NCBI GenBank assembly: GCA_000497125.2
Contig: CM035322.1
Coordinates: forward strand, 1,536,001 to 1,600,000
DNA: 64,000 bases
From: Spironucleus salmonicida
Taxonomy: Eukaryota; Fornicata; Diplomonadida; Hexamitidae
Direction: 5' to 3'
Shown: positions 39,201-51,400 of the stretch, one piece after another
Layout of the letters: every line of letters begins with the position of its first letter
How positions within the stretch are numbered: position 1 is the stretch's first letter
Notes under the pieces: model-generated
Database searches by the model: none
Seen by the model: only the letters and a program-made list of their open reading frames with translations
Told to the model about the DNA's origin: nothing
Translations under genes and position numbers: made by a program

Positions 39201-41749
39201 GGATCACACAGACTGGATTTAATTTCGATTTAAGCATACATTTATTTTTATGGTTAAATATTTATTTAACATTAAAAATAATAACTTTGATTTATAGTAC
39301 TTGGATGAACTTGTGAACCACCTATAACATCAGATAAAACATACTGATTCAAATCCATACTATCATAACTTGAATTAATTCCTTGTTATTATCTGATGAA
39401 ATTTATTAACAACATATCTGTACCAGCCATTAGGCTTTAGAATTTAGTATATTGAATTTTTAACACAATATTTTGTTTTTTAAAATTTTCAACCTGGGTG
39501 TAGTATTTTGATATATGTTAATCTTCTGCTGACTAAAAATATTTTTTCAATTAAGTTTTATATTCAGACTCTTCAGACACTTAAGACTTTGTAGACTCTT
39601 CCGTAATTTGTGTTTCGTAAACTAAAGTTTCTTTTTTAATATTTATTGATAAATTTCTCCAAAATATTGTTTCAATGCACCTTGGATTGAATAACATCAT
39701 AATAAAATTATACAAATTTTATTTAAATTATAAAATACAATTCTCTTCATTCATTTTATTCAACTTTTAATAAAAATATATCTAAAATATACCTTTATTT
39801 CTAATATTTTTAAAATTAGGCGAAAGTATGCAAATTTCATCTATTAAATCGGTTATTTTTGAGAAAACATTTACATTATGTTTTTACTACAACAAATTAC
39901 TGAATGCCATAATAAAATTAAGCTATATTTGTTTTTGATTTTCTAGTTAATGAGAGTTTTAATCATTGTTTTCTTCATCTATACTAATATATTAATCACT
40001 TATGGTATTTTCTTCAATCTTATTTGTATTATCTTGCGACTAGAACACTTCATTGTTAATTTCTATTTAATATTACTCATCATTATCAGGATATATTACA
40101 TCATCCCTATCGCCATCAACGTTAATATCAATTTACTTATCCTATATTTTAAAGCCCTAACTGTCATTTCTTAAATGACAAGTTTCTTACTTATTCGTTC
40201 AAACTTAGAATAATAAAAATTGGTAAGCTATAGAGCGATTGACTTTGATTATACGTATCTATTATATTATAACTATAAGCATTCATCACCCATTAACAAA
40301 ATAGAGATGTTCTTGTTATTGGCTTATAAAATTTCTAGTTAAGGACTAACAGTAAATAAATCTAGATTTTTTAAATTTGTAATATTTATAGTCTTAGTAG
40401 ATTCGGTGATATTTCGTGTATTTTTAAATTGATCTATTTTTTTTAATATTCATCACTTTAATAATATTTAAATGATTTATTAATTTTGATTATCACTGAC
40501 TACATGTTAATATCATATTGTTAAAAATCTAAGTTTTGACTTTTAGTTAATTCAAGAGTAATATTATTATAATCATTATAATTTCTATAAAAGTTTTAAA
40601 ATAGCTCGGAAATCTCTTATTTAATATCACCTGATGTCTTATCATATAATATTTACTCAGGAGTTGCAACAGTTTTATATCCAAGATTAAAATAGATTGG
40701 GATCTTCAATCCCAATAATTAGTGAAAGTAAAAAGTAGCATGCAAAGTAACAGTTTTTCCACTTCTAGAACTTTAACTTAGCACTGAATTATCAAATGTC
40801 TTAAAATAAGAATATATTGCAAAAAATTCTGCTTTGAATAAATATGATACGTCACACATCTATTAAAAAATGAAATAGTTCTTATCATTAAACAAATCAA
40901 GAAGATGAATTGGTAAACAAAAAATATTAAGAAACGACTTTGAACTATTGCTTTATTCGTAGTGTTAATAAATATATTGACTTAGCAAAATATCTTATTA
41001 AACACAACCATTAATAGCACCTAATTTTATATAACTAAAAATAAAATAATAAGCATTCCATGCTAATACTTATGGCAACAAACCACAAAATGTAGAATGT
41101 GATTTAAAATTCAATGCTAAACGCTAAAGAAGCATTGTATAAGTGAATTCTTTAATAGTTTACGTTTATGATGATGCAAATATTTAATTAAAGTCAAAAT
41201 TTATTTCTCCCTGTAGGGAACTAATAGGTTACAGTTGGTGTGTATCAAATTCAATATAGTGTGAATATACAATAATATCATAGTTAAAGGTATTGTTGCT
41301 ACTATTTTATAATTTATAATTTTTAAAATTATTATAATACTCATTAAAAGTATTTATTTATCTCAAAGATTATAATGATAACACTTAAAATCCCATTTAT
41401 ACTGATAAAGTCGATATTTATTACCAATATAATGGCATTTGTGAATTTATACTAAATCGCTGTTATTTTATTATAATAGAAATTTTGTCATCAAAGAACT
41501 ATTTTTATCTATGCTGCCAAAGAAATATTTACAATAATTTTAATTAATATTCTTTTATATTTCAATAAATAAGATAATATTTTATTAGTATTAACGTTTA
41601 AAATCTTAATAATTACAATATACCTACTATTCAGTTCTTATACTATAACTGAATTAAATTTCATGGAAACTAAATATTGCAGTACCTATTTAAAGAATAG
41701 TAGAATTACTGGTAGGTGATTCTGAATAAATATTAAACTTTAACTCCAT
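36261..41749 (-). pseudogene. Copy A: frameshifted large P-loop NTPase family member
   Basis: Homologous over its length to copy B. It starts at ATG 41749-41747 (MELKFNIYSES) and ends at TGA 36261. Shared segments include QQMCDVSYLFKAEFFAIYS, Walker A SQSSRSGKTVTL (Gly-Lys-Thr at 40760-40752), Walker B LLMGDECLQ (near 40285), YNFIMMLFNPRCIETIFW (near 39690) and the terminal domain EIQNYLKNISSENFIQVVAD. The reading frame changes at least four times: near 41540-41565, at an A8 run (40437-40444), at 40166-40199 and at an A6 run (38004-38009). Each segment still shows strong coding phase, so decay is recent. An acidic insertion of about 60 residues near 40000-40150 has no match in copy B. Copy A lacks copy B's 32-residue repeats and its last 440 residues. 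Confidence 0.78.
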
Positions 41750-43283
41750 TTAAGGAGTGGAAAAATAAATATGAATAATTAGTATATTTTAGTTTGTGAT
41801 AATAAAATCGCATTCAACAGTTTAAGTCTCAAACAAAGCAAGAGATATATTAATTAAATTCAACTTATCAGTTATTAAATAGGGTAGTAATTTATATTAG
41901 GTTTTATTAAGTTTACAAATTAAAACTTGATGCTCATTACAATTATTTTTATACCATTTATATATATTATAATATATAACAATAATTTAGTAATTTCATA
42001 ACTAAATATATGTACTATATAAGTATATGCATTTCGTTTTATTTTTATCTCCCTTTACGTTAACAGATATTATAGTAGATACTTATTTGGATATATTGTA
42101 ATGTCATAAAAATTTCTGAGCTAATTTCCATGATTTAAAAAATAGTAACTACTCAGTAAACTTACTCAACGAGAAAATTTAGTTCATACCGCGGGATACT
42201 ACTCTATATCTATAAAACTCACGCTTCAAATAGTTTACAGTTAACAAACATGATAATAATTTAGCTAGTGGTCTAGAGTACATAATAACTCTCGAATGAG
42301 CATAATACTATACAGTGTATTCTAGGAATATCAATTATTGAAGAACTACGCAATGAAAAAAAGTCTTATAAAGAACGAGCATACTATTGGTAATCTAATA
42401 TGAATAAAAAAAATTTATATCTATTCTGGGCATAAGTGCGAGAATTATTTTTGGCCAAAAAAATAAATTGCTGTGGAATTATCCCAAACAAAAATATATC
42501 ATTGTAAATATATTCAACACCTAAACATGTATTGGGAGTTGATAATACTTTAAAGAAAAAATAAAAATAAATGTCTAAATGTGCATTTTTTTAAATTTAT
42601 TTAAATTATTATAGGAATATATTTGTATAATTATTTTTAAAAATGTTTGTAAAAATAAGACACACAGAAAAGAACTTTCAAGGAAGTGTTAGCAATTAAA
42701 AGAATAATAAATAAACAATAAATGATATAATATCATGAATATAAGGTTAATTCACGTGCAAATAGTATATTTTAAGAGCAAGTTTGAATTTTAATCTGTA
42801 GAAAAAAGTCCTTAATTTTTTTGAGTAATTATAATATATCTATTCTATTTTTCAATTAGAGTGAACTAATTGAGATGAAAAAAAATCTGTTTTTGTCTAA
42901 ATATGTTCAAAGAAAATTTAAATTTACATAATAAATTATTACAATGCTGGTTTTTTTTTGCAAATTTGATTTAACAAATCAATTTTAAATGTACCAATTT
43001 ACATCTATTCAACGTCGAAACTATTCAACACGAAAATTCATTACATAGAATGAGAATGATTTTAATCTAAGCAAAATATTTTTTCGTTATAAACCTTATA
43101 ATAATTTTAATATAATTTTCACTTATCTAGTCGAATTGATTAGCTTAATTTGTTGTTGATTGGTAATAATATATTATTAAAGTTGATGATTTTCATTAAA
43201 AATAAGTCACTCCTTCTTAATAATGGACCATCGCGCGATCTAGATGGCTTTACCGACCATAACTGAAGTTATTTTCTATATTA
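41750..43283. other. 1.5 kb of AT-rich sequence, nothing recognised
   Basis: Upstream of copy A. The copy A frame stays open to 41998 without a better start. Beyond that, no coding phase was seen on either strand. Confidence 0.4.
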
Positions 43284-43784
43284 TCAGTACTGACCCGCTG
43301 TTACTGTATTGAAATAATTGATATCTGTTAGAATGAAGTGAATCTAAATAAACTTGAAGTACCTAATGCTTCTTAAAATGATTGTTAGAAAGAAAGTTTG
43401 AAAATAGTTAGTAAAGAAAGTAAAATGTATATGCGTAAATCTGGAGCTGTCGAGTAGGTGCTGCTTTTTATTTTATACTTTCACCTTTTTCACACCGTCA
43501 CACATTCTGTGCTTCTATATTTTTATAAATATTCTAGATGATATTTTATATTATAATTTGAGTGAGTATTTTTTTTAATCTGCAAGAAGCGTGTATTTTA
43601 GTTTAATAGAAATGACCCGACAGGTGTAAGGAAAACGAAGCCTTCCACAATCGGCGTATCAAAATTATAAAGCTGTAATGTTTTGGAGTAGATAGTCACC
43701 ATTAGTAAACTTATAAGAATATGTTTTTGGGTTTTCAAAGGCTAGGTATTTTAGGTTTGTATCACGAATTGTAAAATGGCTCAT
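43284..43784 (-). pseudogene. TGA-interrupted ORF
   Basis: ATG 43784-43782 opens a frame reading MSHFTIRDTNLKYLAFENPK and stops at TGA 43659 after 41 codons. The same frame then stays open to TGA 43284 with some protein-like sequence (YADCGRLRFPYTCRVISIK). Could be a short gene, a pseudogene or chance. Confidence 0.2.
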
Positions 43785-44783
43785 CGTTTGGGTACCCAAA
43801 GTACTTTTGAATGCGTTTACGAAGCGCGACTATCTACATCTATATAATACTTATATTTACATTTACTGATATATCATGATCATCATATGCCATATTAATA
43901 TACATATACAGGAGATAGAAACTCATACTGCAACCTACTAGCTACAATATAATATACATCTAATTTAAACTGACTAATCAGAATAGCATTTGAAACAGAA
44001 TTATAACAAGCAACCAGCACTCTCCATTCCGCACAAACCTACAGTTCATCGGCACTCATAGCTGGTGCTCAACCAAATATCATAGAATCGGTAAACCGTT
44101 AAAGACCACCTGGTATCCTAATGCAGTAAGTGCTCCCATCATCAGCAGCCTAGCACCGACTCACACCAATCAGGCAGCAGGTGCACCTGATAGTTGGCAT
44201 GGAACTGATACATTGGACTGGAGACCTTTCACATTGAGCAGAATTAAGAGCTAACCCCACCCCACCCCCACCTAAACTAATATGCTGCTCTCCCAGCGAT
44301 CTTCAGGCGAGCACTGTTATTTTGATGCATATCAGGATGCCTGAGCTGCTGCCTCCGGTTGCGGCTAACAGTGGGGCATGCACAGATAAACTACGGTTGA
44401 CTCGAATATGAAATAGGTGTATAGAATATAATGCATAAATATATAATGTAATTTAGAGAATGAAGAATATATACTATTTACACTTTGGTACGGAGCCTAG
44501 ATTGGTTATGCCCAGAGGACATATATGATAATAGATATACTAGGTTAGCACGCACTAGTGAAATACTAAGCTCGGTAAGTTAGTTAGCTAGCGTCCTCAA
44601 GCAGCTAGTTACTAGCTAGCAAGAGCTAGGGTAAGATTAAAGCACGAACGAAGAGCTACCTTTAATAGCACGGTAGGATCCCCATCTGCCGCATTATACT
44701 ATACCCCAATAGAAGCATATCGGAATATATTCTATTAGACGAATTTGTATATAACGAGGTTAGGGAGTATATTGCTAGCCTGA
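43785..44783. other. Compositionally distinct island, no gene assigned
   Basis: Richer in G+C than the flanks, with C-rich runs near 44260 and many CTAG/TAG tetramers near 44580-44630. All frames are cut by TGA in the most G+C-rich part (44000-44400). It could be a non-coding repeat or spacer element. Confidence 0.3.
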
Positions 44784-44975
44784 ACTATTTATAATAGTAT
44801 TTAGTATGAATATATCTAGTTATAATCATATCAAAAAAAAAAACGATACTATGACCGCAAAAGCAATCTAATACAGCGACGGAGAAGGGAAAGTTAATCA
44901 GAAAGTCAAAAACAAGAGATTAAAATTGCATATGGATATCATACCCAGAGCGAGCATAATATAGTTTAGCTTCTG

Positions 44976-45572
44976 ATGGGTTCAATTGACATAAAACTTG
45001 CGTATAGAGCTAATCGTTCTATTTCGCTACAGCATTACTGGGAGGTTTTAGGGATCAAAACTATTGCAAACTCTTATTTCATTAAGTACAAGACGATGCC
45101 TCGGTTGCCAATAAGTTTTGATATTGGGTCCTACATTCTTGGGCATGGAGGCACAATATTGGACTTAGTGTATTCTGCTATAAAATAATACTTTCAGTAT
45201 AATATTGGTACTAAATTATTATAATACTAATACTAGCAGTAATTCTATATTACCTTCCACATATCAATATCACATATGTTTAATATATGGTTCGAACTTA
45301 GCGAAGCGGATATGCTAGATGGGGAGTATGGTTCTGCCAGTAGGCACTTAGAACGCCTGCAAGAATAAATTAGCTGGGAAGTTTGGAGATACAGGTATCA
45401 GCTGGCTTTCTAATGTTTGCTTTAGCCGGTGACGAGGATAGCGCTAGCTGGTGGTCAGGACCCAGCGAGGTAGCAATACCGTAATTTATTAAGAATAGGA
45501 CTGACCTTATGCTAGCTTAGGACTTCCACATTTTGGTGCTACGAGCCTGAGTTGCGGCTGTTGGCATACTGA
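44976..45572 (+). CDS. Possible ORF, 198 aa, ending inside the 671-bp array
   Basis: The frame has no TGA from 44784 to 45570 and the first good ATG is at 44976. It reads MGSIDIKLAYRANRSISLQH, then IGSYILGHGGTILDLVYSAI, then EADMLDGEYGSASRHLERLQ, and ends FWCYEPELRLLAY. The upstream open part is very basic (KKKRYYDRKSNQIQRRRR). Its last third matches the short ORF carried by each 671-bp repeat, so the array seems to have amplified the 3' end of this frame. No family recognised; a mobile-element origin is possible but unproven. Confidence 0.33.
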
Positions 45573-48080
45573 ATAATGGCTTAACCTTCATATTTGGCAC
45601 AGCTGCCTGCTAGTGAAGTGGGTACCAACTAGTACTGGACCCCAAGTAGTTCCATAGATAACACCAAGGTAGGCATGAGTGGTACTGCATAGTGCTCGAT
45701 GACTATACAATACTATAGTATATATATAATATCTTAAATGGAGTTTAGTAGTATATATGCATTGGGAGTGGTGCCTATAAGGATATTTAGCATATTACTA
45801 TTGTATTTCTAGAATATAGCACTACCCTTAATAATATATATTCACTTATGAGCCCAGGTACACAGTATCACTAAGAAGGCTATTCTCACTAGTAATACAA
45901 GCACAGGCTATGCCGAAGACTGTTTGCATTCTATCTTTAATACCCGGATGATGCATAATCTATCAAACATGATACTCTGCAGTCTCACCCGGTATGTTTA
46001 TTAAGACCGAAGCATAGGGATGGATGAATGTTAGATGGTAACGACGACTCGCAGGATGAGTTGTACCAAAGCGAGGTCAGCGAGAGTGTGGCTATCAGGG
46101 GTGACGAGATAGCGCTAGCTGGTGGTCAGGAGCCAGCGAGGTAGCAATATCATAGTTTATTAAGAACAGGACTGAACTTATGCTAGCTTAGGACCTCCAC
46201 ATTTTGGGGCTACGAGCCTGAGTCGATGCTGTTGGCATACTGAATAATGGCTTAACCTTCATATTTGGCACAGCTGCCTGCTAGTGAAGTGGGTACCAAC
46301 TAGTACTGGACCCCAAGTAGTTCCATAGATAGCACCAAGGTAGGCATGAGTGGTACTGCATAGTGCTCGATGACTATACAATACTATAGTATATATATAA
46401 TATCTTAAATGGAGTTTAGTAGTATATATGCATTGGGAGTGGTGCCTATAAGGATATTTAGCATATTACTATTGTATTTCTAGAATATAGCACTACCCTT
46501 AATAATATATATTCACTTATGAGCCCAGGTACACAGTATCACTAAGAAGGCTATTCTCACTAGTAATACAAGCACAGGCTATGCCGAAGACTGTTTGCAT
46601 TCTATCTTTAATACCCGGATGATGCATAATCTATCAAACATGATACTCTGCAGTCTCACCCGGTATGTTTATTAAGACCGAAGCATAGGGATGGATGAAT
46701 GTTAGATGGTAACGACGACTCGCAGGATGAGTTGTACCAAAGCGAGGTCAGCGAGAGTGTGGCTATCAGGGGTGACGAGATAGCGCTAGCTGGTGGTCAG
46801 GAGCCAGCGAGGTAGCAATATCATAGTTTATTAAGAACAGGACTGAACTTATGCTAGCTTAGGACCTCCACATTTTGGGGCTACGAGCCTGAGTCGATGC
46901 TGTTGGCATACTGAATAATGGCTTAACCTTCATATTTGGCACAGCTGCCTGCTAGTGAAGTGGGTACCAACTAGTACTGGACCCCAAGTAGTTCCATAGA
47001 TAGCACCAAGGTAGGCATGAGTGGTACTGCATAGTGCTCGATGACTATACAATACTATAGTATATATATAATATCTTAAATGGAGTTTAGTAGTATATAT
47101 GCATTGGGAGTGGTGCCTATAAGGATATTTAGCATATTACTATTGTATTTCTAGAATATAGCACTACCCTTAATAATATATATTCACTTATGAGCCCAGG
47201 TACACAGTATCACTAAGAAGGCTATTCTCACTAGTAATACAAGCACAGGCTATGCCGAAGACTGTTTGCATTCTATCTTTAATACCCGGATGATGCATAA
47301 TCTATCAAACATGATACTCTGCAGTCTCACCCGGTATGTTTATTAAGACCGAAGCATAGGGATGGATGAATGTTAGATGGTAACGACGACTCGCAGGATG
47401 AGTTGTACCAAAGCGAGGTCAGCGAGAGTGTGGCTATCAGGGGTGACGAGATAGCGCTAGCTGGTGGTCAGGAGCCAGCGAGGTAGCAATATCATAGTTT
47501 ATTAAGAACAGGACTGAACTTATGCTAGCTTAGGACCTCCACATTTTGGGGCTACGAGCCTGAGTCGATGCTGTTGGCATACTGAATAATGGCTTAACCT
47601 TCATATTTGGCACAGCTGCCTGCTAGTGAAGTGGGTACCAACTAGTACTGGACCCCAAGTAGTTCCATAGATAGCACCAAGGTAGGCATGAGTGGTACTG
47701 CATAGTGCTCGATGACTATACAATACTATAGTATATATATAATATCTTAAATGGAGTTTAGTAGTATATATGCATTGGGAGTGGTGCCTATAAGGATATT
47801 TAGCATATTACTATTGTATTTCTAGAATATAGCACTACCCTTAATAATATATATTCACTTATGAGCCCAGGTACACAGTATCACTAAGAAGGCTATTCTC
47901 ACTAGTAATACAAGCACAGGCTATGCCGAAGACTGTTTGCATTCTATCTTTAATACCAGGATGATGCATAATCTATCAAACATGATACTCTGCAGTCTCA
48001 CCCGGTATGTTTATTAAGACCGAAGCATAGGGATGGATGAATGTTAGATGGTAACGACGACTCGCTAGGATGAGTTTTAC
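45428..48080. repeat. Tandem array, about four copies of a 671-bp unit
   Basis: The marker GCGCTAGCTGGTGGTCAGGA (or a one-base variant) recurs at 45441, 46112, 46783 and 47454, an exact 671-bp spacing. Copies 2-4 are nearly identical over their length; copy 1 differs at scattered sites and copy 4 ends about 60 bp short and drifts after 48065. Each unit carries an ORF starting MLDGNDDSQDELYQSEVSES and ending ESMLLAY before TGA. After that TGA comes a second frame beginning MAQPSYLAQLPASEVGTN of about 104 codons. Because 671 is not a multiple of three, the array cannot encode one repetitive protein. Confidence 0.9.
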
Positions 48081-48408
48081 TGAAGAGAAGCGAAATCAGC
48101 AGAAGATGCTACTTATTGCATCTAGTAAGGATAGGGATGCGTGGGATCATGCATAGAGTATGAGCTAATGTATTTTTAGGAAACTCCTACATTTACTAAT
48201 AATGCGTAATAGTTAAGTAGTATTGTATATTATTAATTCCATACTAGCGCTTAAAGGCAGATGGAAAAGTTACCCGAGTTCATTTTATACTTTTTAGTTC
48301 GTAAAACGCTTAACATTCATTAATTATAATATGTATTAAATTATGTATTATAAATGCAAGTAGAGTTTTTTCTTCATAGTATAATATTACATTAATGTAT
48401 AATATTGA
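48070..48408 (+). CDS. Possible ORF, 112 aa
   Basis: ATG 48070 at the ragged end of the array opens a frame to TGA 48406. The first 45 residues look protein-like (MSFTEEKRNQQKMLLIASSK, then DAWDHAQSMSQC); the rest is AT-rich and hydrophobic and may be chance. It ends 37 bp before copy B. Confidence 0.22.
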
Positions 48409-48445
48409 TATATTTTACTTTACGTCTTTCCTATTTCCTTATTAA

Positions 48446-51400
48446 ATGACTGCAGATTTATCTATCGATTTTGAAGCTATTCCATTTTCAGTTGATGATG
48501 ATTAAAATGTAATAGTTAGTAACACTATTTTATAGATTAAGTTTACCATAAGAGATAATGAAATTAGTCAATCAATCTAGCTTGATAGTCAATAGTAATA
48601 TATTCTACGTGCAACTATTACAACGAAAGAGTAGCTTTGCACATTGTAGGTCGTCCTGCTCTACAAGAAGCTGGCGAAAATAGCTCAGAATGTGCTGTTT
48701 TAGATATCATAATTAAAAAAGATAATTAACTCGCGAGATCCAAAATTTTGGGACAATATAGGCCTAGTTGCAGCACAGATCGGGCTTAGGGTCCTTTCGA
48801 CAAAATCCACCTGCGAACCCGACTTTGCTTTATTTGCAAATAGCATTAAAGACTACCATTTACAGTACTTTTCGCTATATAATAGTTTTGACACGAAAAA
48901 TATTCTCTAGCCTGAAGTTATAGATGATTTAAAGTTTCATGAAAATCAGGTACTGTTGCAGCTAGCAGCTATTAAGTACCAGAAGGTAGGTAAGTATCCT
49001 CTAATTCTGCCGTTGATTTTTGGCTACTCGGCATTTAGGTTGTATGATACTTAGTTTAATGATTTAAAAAACAATGTTATTGTAATAGCTGTGTATGGTG
49101 AAGACTTGGCTTTGCTTAAAAAGATATTTGAGGTATCGAATAAGATTTACAATGGAGAGGCGTTCACAGAAGAAAAACCATAGTTGGATAAGTTTTACCT
49201 TATCAACCTGTTCCAGCTCCCCACCCATTTTCTTAATACAGGTATCTGCCTGTTCATGTTCCAACAGCTCTGCCATGTGTCCTACCTCTTCAAGGCGGAG
49301 TATTTTGCAATATTCTCGTTGATTGATAATGAAGTAGCTGACAAACTTACGAACGCTGTCATAAGCCAGAGTTCCAAGTCTGGGAAAAGCGTAGCTCTAT
49401 ATACGCAGTACTTTTTCCACCTCCTGATGGGGAATGTTCCAATGTTGTTTAATATGAAATCTGATAAGGAGTAGCCTCTTTATGAGTACTACACAGAAAA
49501 TTTTCATAACAGCCTAGATTAATAATATATAGATGTATATAACTTAAGCGAAATTAAACAAATAAGTAAAGTTAAAGAATTAAAGGAAGTTGAAGATTTA
49601 AATAAATAGAAAGAGTCAAAGGAAGTTGAAGATTTGAAGAAAGATAAAGAGTTAAATAAGATTATACTTCAAAGTGTATGTGCCTTTCATTAATTCTAAT
49701 TGGATAGTATAGGCAAAGTTTCAGAGCTATTTTATAAAATGGAAATTTTCATAGAAAATATTAAGGATATTAAGAATGATAAAGGGGATGCTACTTTTGA
49801 TCTATTAGATACTGTGATGAACCTGTAATATAACAATCACATATTTACAAAATTTGAATTGTTTAAAAACCAGAATTTTTTTATTTACTAAAATCATAAG
49901 GATATCTCTGGTATTTTAGAAAAATAAATACTGGAAAGATCAAAGAAAGCAGTGTCACATTAAACACCTATTATTCTAGTTGATGAATGCTTATAATCTC
50001 AGAAGATTAAGTTCCCTAAATGCGTTAAGTTGTGCCAGATGATCTTCATGCGTTATGAAGAGAAACTGATTTAGTTAGGCAAAGATTAGTATATAGAGAT
50101 ATAAACCATGTTGGATAGTAATGAGTTTAAGGTGATAAATACATTCGCAGCTATCAAATATAAACAACATCATTTGGTTATTAATGTTATTTTGCCGCTT
50201 CTGAGTAAAGAGCTTCTGGAATCAGCAAAAACTGAACTGGACAAAATTAGTATGACAGATCGATTCTAAAATAATGGTATAGACTTGTACCAAACTATTG
50301 AAAACATCATAACCAGTGTTTAATCACAAAATGCAGATTAGATATTCTATACTATACACGGCAACCAAAAAATTATGATAGAATATTTGAAGTCTCTTAA
50401 TAGTTTACTAGGAAAATCAGAGTACATTCTCATAGCGATGGAGTACCTTCGCCTCGAGATTGATGATTACGACCTTCTTGACGAGCTAGTCGTTCACTCA
50501 CCGTAGATATTAAACATTAGGAACAGAACATAATTTAGAAATATATTATTTTCAGGAATGGTATCTTACAGGAATCGAGGACAATACTACGAAGATTTTG
50601 AAACGAATTTCTACAAATTGATCCTATCGTTGTTCAACCCCAGAGGGGTAGAAACAGCGTTTTGGAAGACTTTTTCCATTGTAGCAATGATAGATGTAAA
50701 ACTAGACGAGGCTACATTAAAACCTAAGGATACAAAGGCAAATACAGTCATTAGCATATAATTTGTTATGGAAAAATTTTGGAAATATTCGGTTAAAGAG
50801 TTAATCTAAGAGTACTTTGGTGTTAGTAAGTCGCCAGATTTGGAAGAAGATCAACGCAAAGAATAATAGGTTGACAATTTTATTTCAATGTTTCATGAAG
50901 AACATAAACCATTATTAGAAAGCTTATAAAAAACTTTTGCCACCACGAAATTTATGTTTGTACCAGGTGTAAAGCAGTCTACTGTAATTATGGTGGGAAC
51001 AGATCTCACCGTAATTAATTTCCTTACAATAAATTAGTTTTGCTACAATGCCATGTCAAGTAGAGCTAATATGGGTTACATTAATACTTAAATATTAGGA
51101 TATGTTCAGCCTCACGCGTCATTGCTGTCTAGCTTGCAGTACGAGCAGCGCCGGGTGGTAGTGGATGATACTGGTTACACCAATTCAGTAGGTGCTATAG
51201 CAGACACAGTTAAGACGTTTGCTGAAGAAACACCAATTTTGGTATCGCTGCTGTACTCGATGATGACAGAGAAGTCGGTTGAGATGCAGTTCATGTGCTC
51301 ATCGGTGTGTCCGTCTATATGGTTTCAGTATAACTAAAAAATATTAAATTTCAATGCAACCAGCAGGCATGTAGTCAGTTTTTGTGTAGAAGGTAAAAAG

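Noticed and set aside
39950-40174. Hydrophobic 74-aa plus-strand ORF rich in Ile and Leu, membrane-protein-like
   Set aside because: It is the complement of the acidic Asp/Asn-rich insertion of copy A on the minus strand; GAT/AAT codons read backwards give Ile/Ile-rich sequence.
36261-41749. Introns as the explanation for frame changes in copy A
   Set aside because: Homology to copy B runs through the switch points without gaps, and two switches fall exactly in homopolymers; no GT-AG bounded insert is seen.
44976-45188. Retroelement reverse-transcriptase or GIY-YIG-like reading of KLAYRANRSISLQ
   Set aside because: Only a vague resemblance over about 15 residues, with no catalytic motif; left as an unassigned ORF.
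45283-45310. tRNA T-loop-like GGTTCGAAC
   Set aside because: No acceptor, D-arm or anticodon stem could be built around it.
45428-48080. CRISPR array or repetitive surface-protein gene
   Set aside because: Units are 671 bp with no spacer structure, and the length shifts frame each unit.
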